A DNA stretch of 64,000 nucleotides from NCBI GenBank assembly GCA_009676745.1, contig CP046062.1, positions 567,501 through 631,500 of the forward strand. Reading direction: 5' to 3'. Below are positions 61,597 to 64,000 of the stretch, one piece after another. The position numbers and the translations under genes were made by a program. The stretch comes from Leuconostoc mesenteroides subsp. mesenteroides. Its GTDB lineage: Bacteria; Bacillota; Bacilli; Lactobacillales; Lactobacillaceae. Every line of letters begins with the position of its first letter. The first letter of the stretch is position 1. Below the pieces are notes generated by a model that had not been told where the DNA came from, searched no databases, and was given only the letters and a program-made list of their open reading frames with translations.

Positions 61597-62628
61597 ATGG
61601 AAGGCACAGGAAAAGTATCCTTTACTAATAAGTATAATTATGTTCCAGCAAGTTTTTGGTATCATTTTTCGGCAGCATCAGGTGTAGACCTAGATGCCTT
61701 TAAAAATCCTGAGATTATTGACGGGAATATTTTAGGTACCAAGAAGTTGGTTGAGAAAACCGCACCAGACTTTGTGAAGCTAATGAGCGATGGTTTATTT
61801 CATTATAAATTTAATTACCGAGAAGCTGCTGATAAGAGGGTAGTCTATGCTGATTTATCACCAATAACGGATAACCATCCATGGTTGATAAAAACAGCAG
61901 ATTTAGTTAGACGGCAAAAGCAAGTCATCGGTGAGCGAGCTTCATTTTATAATGTTTTTTCACCAATAACGTTACTTAAATGGGCATTAGTCAAAAATCC
62001 AGATGGACACTACGATAAAAGTAAAGCTGATGAAAAGCTTGCTGATGTTATTTTGACAGATAGTGAAAATGTTCGTCAGGCATTAGACGTGATTACACGA
62101 GATGTAATCAAACAGGTGAAGGTTGCAATAAATGCTGGCGCCGATGGAATTTATTATAGTACGCAAGTGATTCAGGACACACGATTAGAAAAGGCCGATT
62201 TTGATAAATTTGTCGCTTTGGCTGACAAACAAGTTCTACAGGCAGCAAATCAATTGTCAGCTACAAACATCTTACATATTTGTGGTAATGGCGGTGCTAG
62301 AAATGACATTTCATGGTTTGAGAATTATCCGGCATCCATTGTTAATTGGTCAGTTGACACGGAAGACATATCTTTACGTGATGGTAAAGAAATCTTTCCA
62401 GGGAAAATCGTTCTTGGTGGATTTGGTAACACTGCGAAAGATGTTTTGTACCGAGGAACGCAATTCGAAATACAACAATTTGCTAAACGTTTGGTTCAGG
62501 AAGCCGGTACCGATAATTTAATTGTTGGTGCTAATTGTACGGTTCCCCGAGATATTGATCCTCAACATTTACAATGGGCGATAGAAGCAGTTCAAAAGGA
62601 AAGTGAAGGTTTTAAAAGTTATGAGTAA
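61597..62628 (+). CDS. URO-D family methyltransferase-like protein 1
   Basis: 343 aa. URO-D/MetE-like TIM barrel: PASFWYHF (N-terminal substrate region), DFVKLMSDG, and the metal motif HICGNGG (HxC, near 227) with a further Cys in GANCTVPRDIDPQHLQW (near 317). HxC...C is the Zn site of thiol methyltransferases of the MtaA/CmuA type. Met T-box control suggests methyl transfer to homocysteine. True uroporphyrinogen decarboxylase is unlikely. RBS AAGGAGAT. Confidence 0.82.
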   Translation: MEGTGKVSFTNKYNYVPASFWYHFSAASGVDLDAFKNPEIIDGNILGTKKLVEKTAPDFVKLMSDGLFHYKFNYREAADKRVVYADLSPITDNHPWLIKTADLVRRQKQVIGERASFYNVFSPITLLKWALVKNPDGHYDKSKADEKLADVILTDSENVRQALDVITRDVIKQVKVAINAGADGIYYSTQVIQDTRLEKADFDKFVALADKQVLQAANQLSATNILHICGNGGARNDISWFENYPASIVNWSVDTEDISLRDGKEIFPGKIVLGGFGNTAKDVLYRGTQFEIQQFAKRLVQEAGTDNLIVGANCTVPRDIDPQHLQWAIEAVQKESEGFKSYE

Positions 62629-63622
62629 TCAACAAAATGTATTATTAGGTGCAACAGGAAAAATACCGGTTAGTTTTTGGCGACATTTCGCCGATGATGA
62701 AACTGTCGACGCACTAGAAAATCCGACAATTGCTACAATTAATATTCAAGGACATAAGAAATATGTCGAAGACTTACAGCCAGATTTTGTGAAGCTAATG
62801 AGTGACGGTTATTTTAATGCCCCTCTTAACAATGTCACTGATCCTAAAAGTATTGATAATTTAAGTCAAATTCAAGAGATACAAGATGATGATGCTTGGC
62901 TTACTGAGCAGATCAAACTAGTGCAAGAGCAGAAAAAAGTTATTGGTCAGCGTAGAGGTTTTTATAATATTTTTTCACCAGTGACACTTTTAAAATGGGC
63001 GCTTTACGATACAGAAAATGAGCTACCTGCTAAGGGCGATGAACGCCTGACCGAGTTGTTTATTCAATACCCAGAGGAAATTAAGCATGTTCTGAACGTC
63101 TTGGCTAGGAGCATTATCAAGCAAGTGAAGGCAGTTGTAGTAGATGGTGGTGCCGATGGTGTTTATTACAGCACACAAGAATTACAAAGTTCAAAATATA
63201 CTAAAAAATTGTTTGATGAGATACAAAAGCATGTTGATTTGAGCGTTATAGATGCAATTAAGTCTGTGAGTGATATTAGCATTCTTCACATCTGTGGTTT
63301 CAGTGGTACAACCAATCATTTAGAGTGGTTTACAGACTATGATTTGCCAATTGTCAATTGGGCAGTGACCGTCGAAGGTGTGTCACTCCAACAGGGACAA
63401 CAAATATTTAAAGACAAGGTAGTATTGGGCGGATTTGGTAATACAACAAATGATGTATTATACAACGGCTCTAAGGTCGAAATAGAAGCAGCTGTACAAG
63501 GATTACTGTCTAATATTGATAAAAATCGGGTCATTATCGGTGCAGATTGCACTGTGCCCCGCGATATTCCTGTCGACCATTTAAAGTGGGCGATTGACGC
63601 TGTGCATGAAAACGTAGTGTAA
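62621..63622 (+). CDS. URO-D family methyltransferase-like protein 2
   Basis: 333 aa from ATG 62621, overlapping protein 1 by 8 nt; the longer ORF from 62603 is not needed. Same layout: PVSFWRHF, DFVKLMSDG, HICGFSG, and GADCTVPRDIPVDHLKWAI. The two are clear paralogues at moderate identity, so they may be a heterodimer or differ in methyl donor. Confidence 0.82.
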   Translation: MSNQQNVLLGATGKIPVSFWRHFADDETVDALENPTIATINIQGHKKYVEDLQPDFVKLMSDGYFNAPLNNVTDPKSIDNLSQIQEIQDDDAWLTEQIKLVQEQKKVIGQRRGFYNIFSPVTLLKWALYDTENELPAKGDERLTELFIQYPEEIKHVLNVLARSIIKQVKAVVVDGGADGVYYSTQELQSSKYTKKLFDEIQKHVDLSVIDAIKSVSDISILHICGFSGTTNHLEWFTDYDLPIVNWAVTVEGVSLQQGQQIFKDKVVLGGFGNTTNDVLYNGSKVEIEAAVQGLLSNIDKNRVIIGADCTVPRDIPVDHLKWAIDAVHENVV

Positions 63623-63637
63623 AGAGGAGAAGAGAGC

Positions 63638-64000
63638 ATGGTAAATAAAAAAGGGATTATTACTGCCGCGGTAGCTGTTGTCGTTGTTGTTGGCGGTTTG
63701 ACTATACGGCATTTTAATGCAGACAGTAACAAGGCAGCAGCTAAAAAAGTAAGAACAATTAATGTGGCACATACGCAAAACTATGTGCCTTATGATTATG
63801 TAAAAAACGGTGTATCAAAAGGATATGAAGTTGATGTTTTGAAAGCTGTTGATAAGCTATTGCCTGATTATCAGTTCAAGTATCATCCAACATCAGATGA
63901 AGATTTATTAGTTGGCTTGGATTCAGGGAAATATGATGTTGGGGTGAAGGGTGCTTGGTGGACAAAAGAACGTGCCCAAAAGTATATCTTACCCAAGGAA
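63638..64000 (+). CDS. Amino acid ABC transporter substrate-binding protein (partial)
   Basis: 121 codons seen; cut by the window end. RBS AGAGGAG. N-terminal TM (about 6-23) without a lipobox Cys, like the MetQ-like protein. Then the SBP_bac_3 pattern: TINVAHTQNYVPYDYVKNG, YEVDVLKAVDKLL, LDSGKYDVGVKGAWWTKERA. Probably an importer for a methionine-related substrate, since it shares the T-box operon. Confidence 0.85.
   Translation, partial: MVNKKGIITAAVAVVVVVGGLTIRHFNADSNKAAAKKVRTINVAHTQNYVPYDYVKNGVSKGYEVDVLKAVDKLLPDYQFKYHPTSDEDLLVGLDSGKYDVGVKGAWWTKERAQKYILPKE

Overview
The window is about 38% GC by eye and looks like chromosome of a heterofermentative lactic acid bacterium, most likely Leuconostoc. 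That is inferred from the gene set (a LytTR-controlled class II bacteriocin locus with a LcnC/LcnD or MesD/MesE-type exporter, an argCJBD operon, a Weissella-type L-2-hydroxyisocaproate dehydrogenase, NADH oxidase, tRNA layout), not from a marker gene. A perfect 16-bp parS palindrome at 1919-1934 suggests the left end lies on the origin side of the chromosome.

Layout. 1-340: end of a tRNA cluster (Phe, Gly, Ile). 0.7-17.9 kb: housekeeping and envelope genes: MFS transporter, HAD phosphatase, a secreted/membrane pair of unknown function, LTA synthase with a GT4 glycosyltransferase, MerR regulator, pseudouridine synthase, aquaporin, copYB copper export, a YtrA-type GntR regulator with two ABC systems, aldo/keto reductase. 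18.2-22.6 kb: tRNA-Asn and argCJBD. 22.7-26.1 kb: YbhB-like protein, small regulator, KtrAB potassium uptake. 26.3-29.2 kb: an accessory island with an XRE-TetR fusion regulator, an XRE protein carrying a double-glycine-leader-like N-terminus, two bacteriocin-like peptide genes (one with an AUA in the start position), a putative immunity protein and a CPBP protease. 29.3-34.0 kb: nucleoside ABC transporter (nupABC-like) and hydroxyacid dehydrogenase. 34.1-37.0 kb: TrpXYZ-like ABC transporter preceded by what reads as a complete ribosome-mediated tryptophan attenuator with tandem Trp codons. 37.2-38.8 kb: XRE regulator, SDR-like protein, 41-aa basic protein. 38.9-47.9 kb: the main bacteriocin locus: C39-peptidase ABC exporter and accessory protein on the minus strand, three related double-glycine bacteriocin precursors with small membrane (probable immunity) proteins on the plus strand, and a peptide pheromone, HPK10 kinase and LytTR regulator. 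47.9-53.7 kb: PdxK-like kinase and ECF S component, fumarate-reductase-like flavoprotein, a truncated GtrA gene, NADH oxidase, YagU-like protein. 53.7-55.9 kb: T-box, cyclase-family hydrolase, MetQ-like protein. 56.0-57.5 kb: a secreted 153-aa protein with a 122-aa partner, then a decayed sarcosine-oxidase-type gene. 57.5-61.1 kb: tandem FluC, DegV, hemolysin III, tRNA-Lys, UppP. 61.1-64.0 kb: a second T-box followed by two URO-D-family methyltransferase-like genes and a substrate-binding protein cut by the window edge.

How the parts work together. Both T-boxes read best as methionine-specific (ATG specifier), so the 54-56 kb and 61-64 kb genes probably form a methionine-starvation regulon. 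In the bacteriocin locus, paired nine-base repeats with a 21-bp period precede the divergent exporter/bacteriocin promoters and others; three plus-strand promoters share a palindrome starting exactly 8 nt after the -10 box, which would put the same small hairpin at each mRNA 5' end. The strongest candidates for something undescribed are the Trp leader-peptide attenuator, this conserved 5' hairpin, the leader-HTH fusion, the AUA-start peptide, and the Met-regulated tandem URO-D enzymes.
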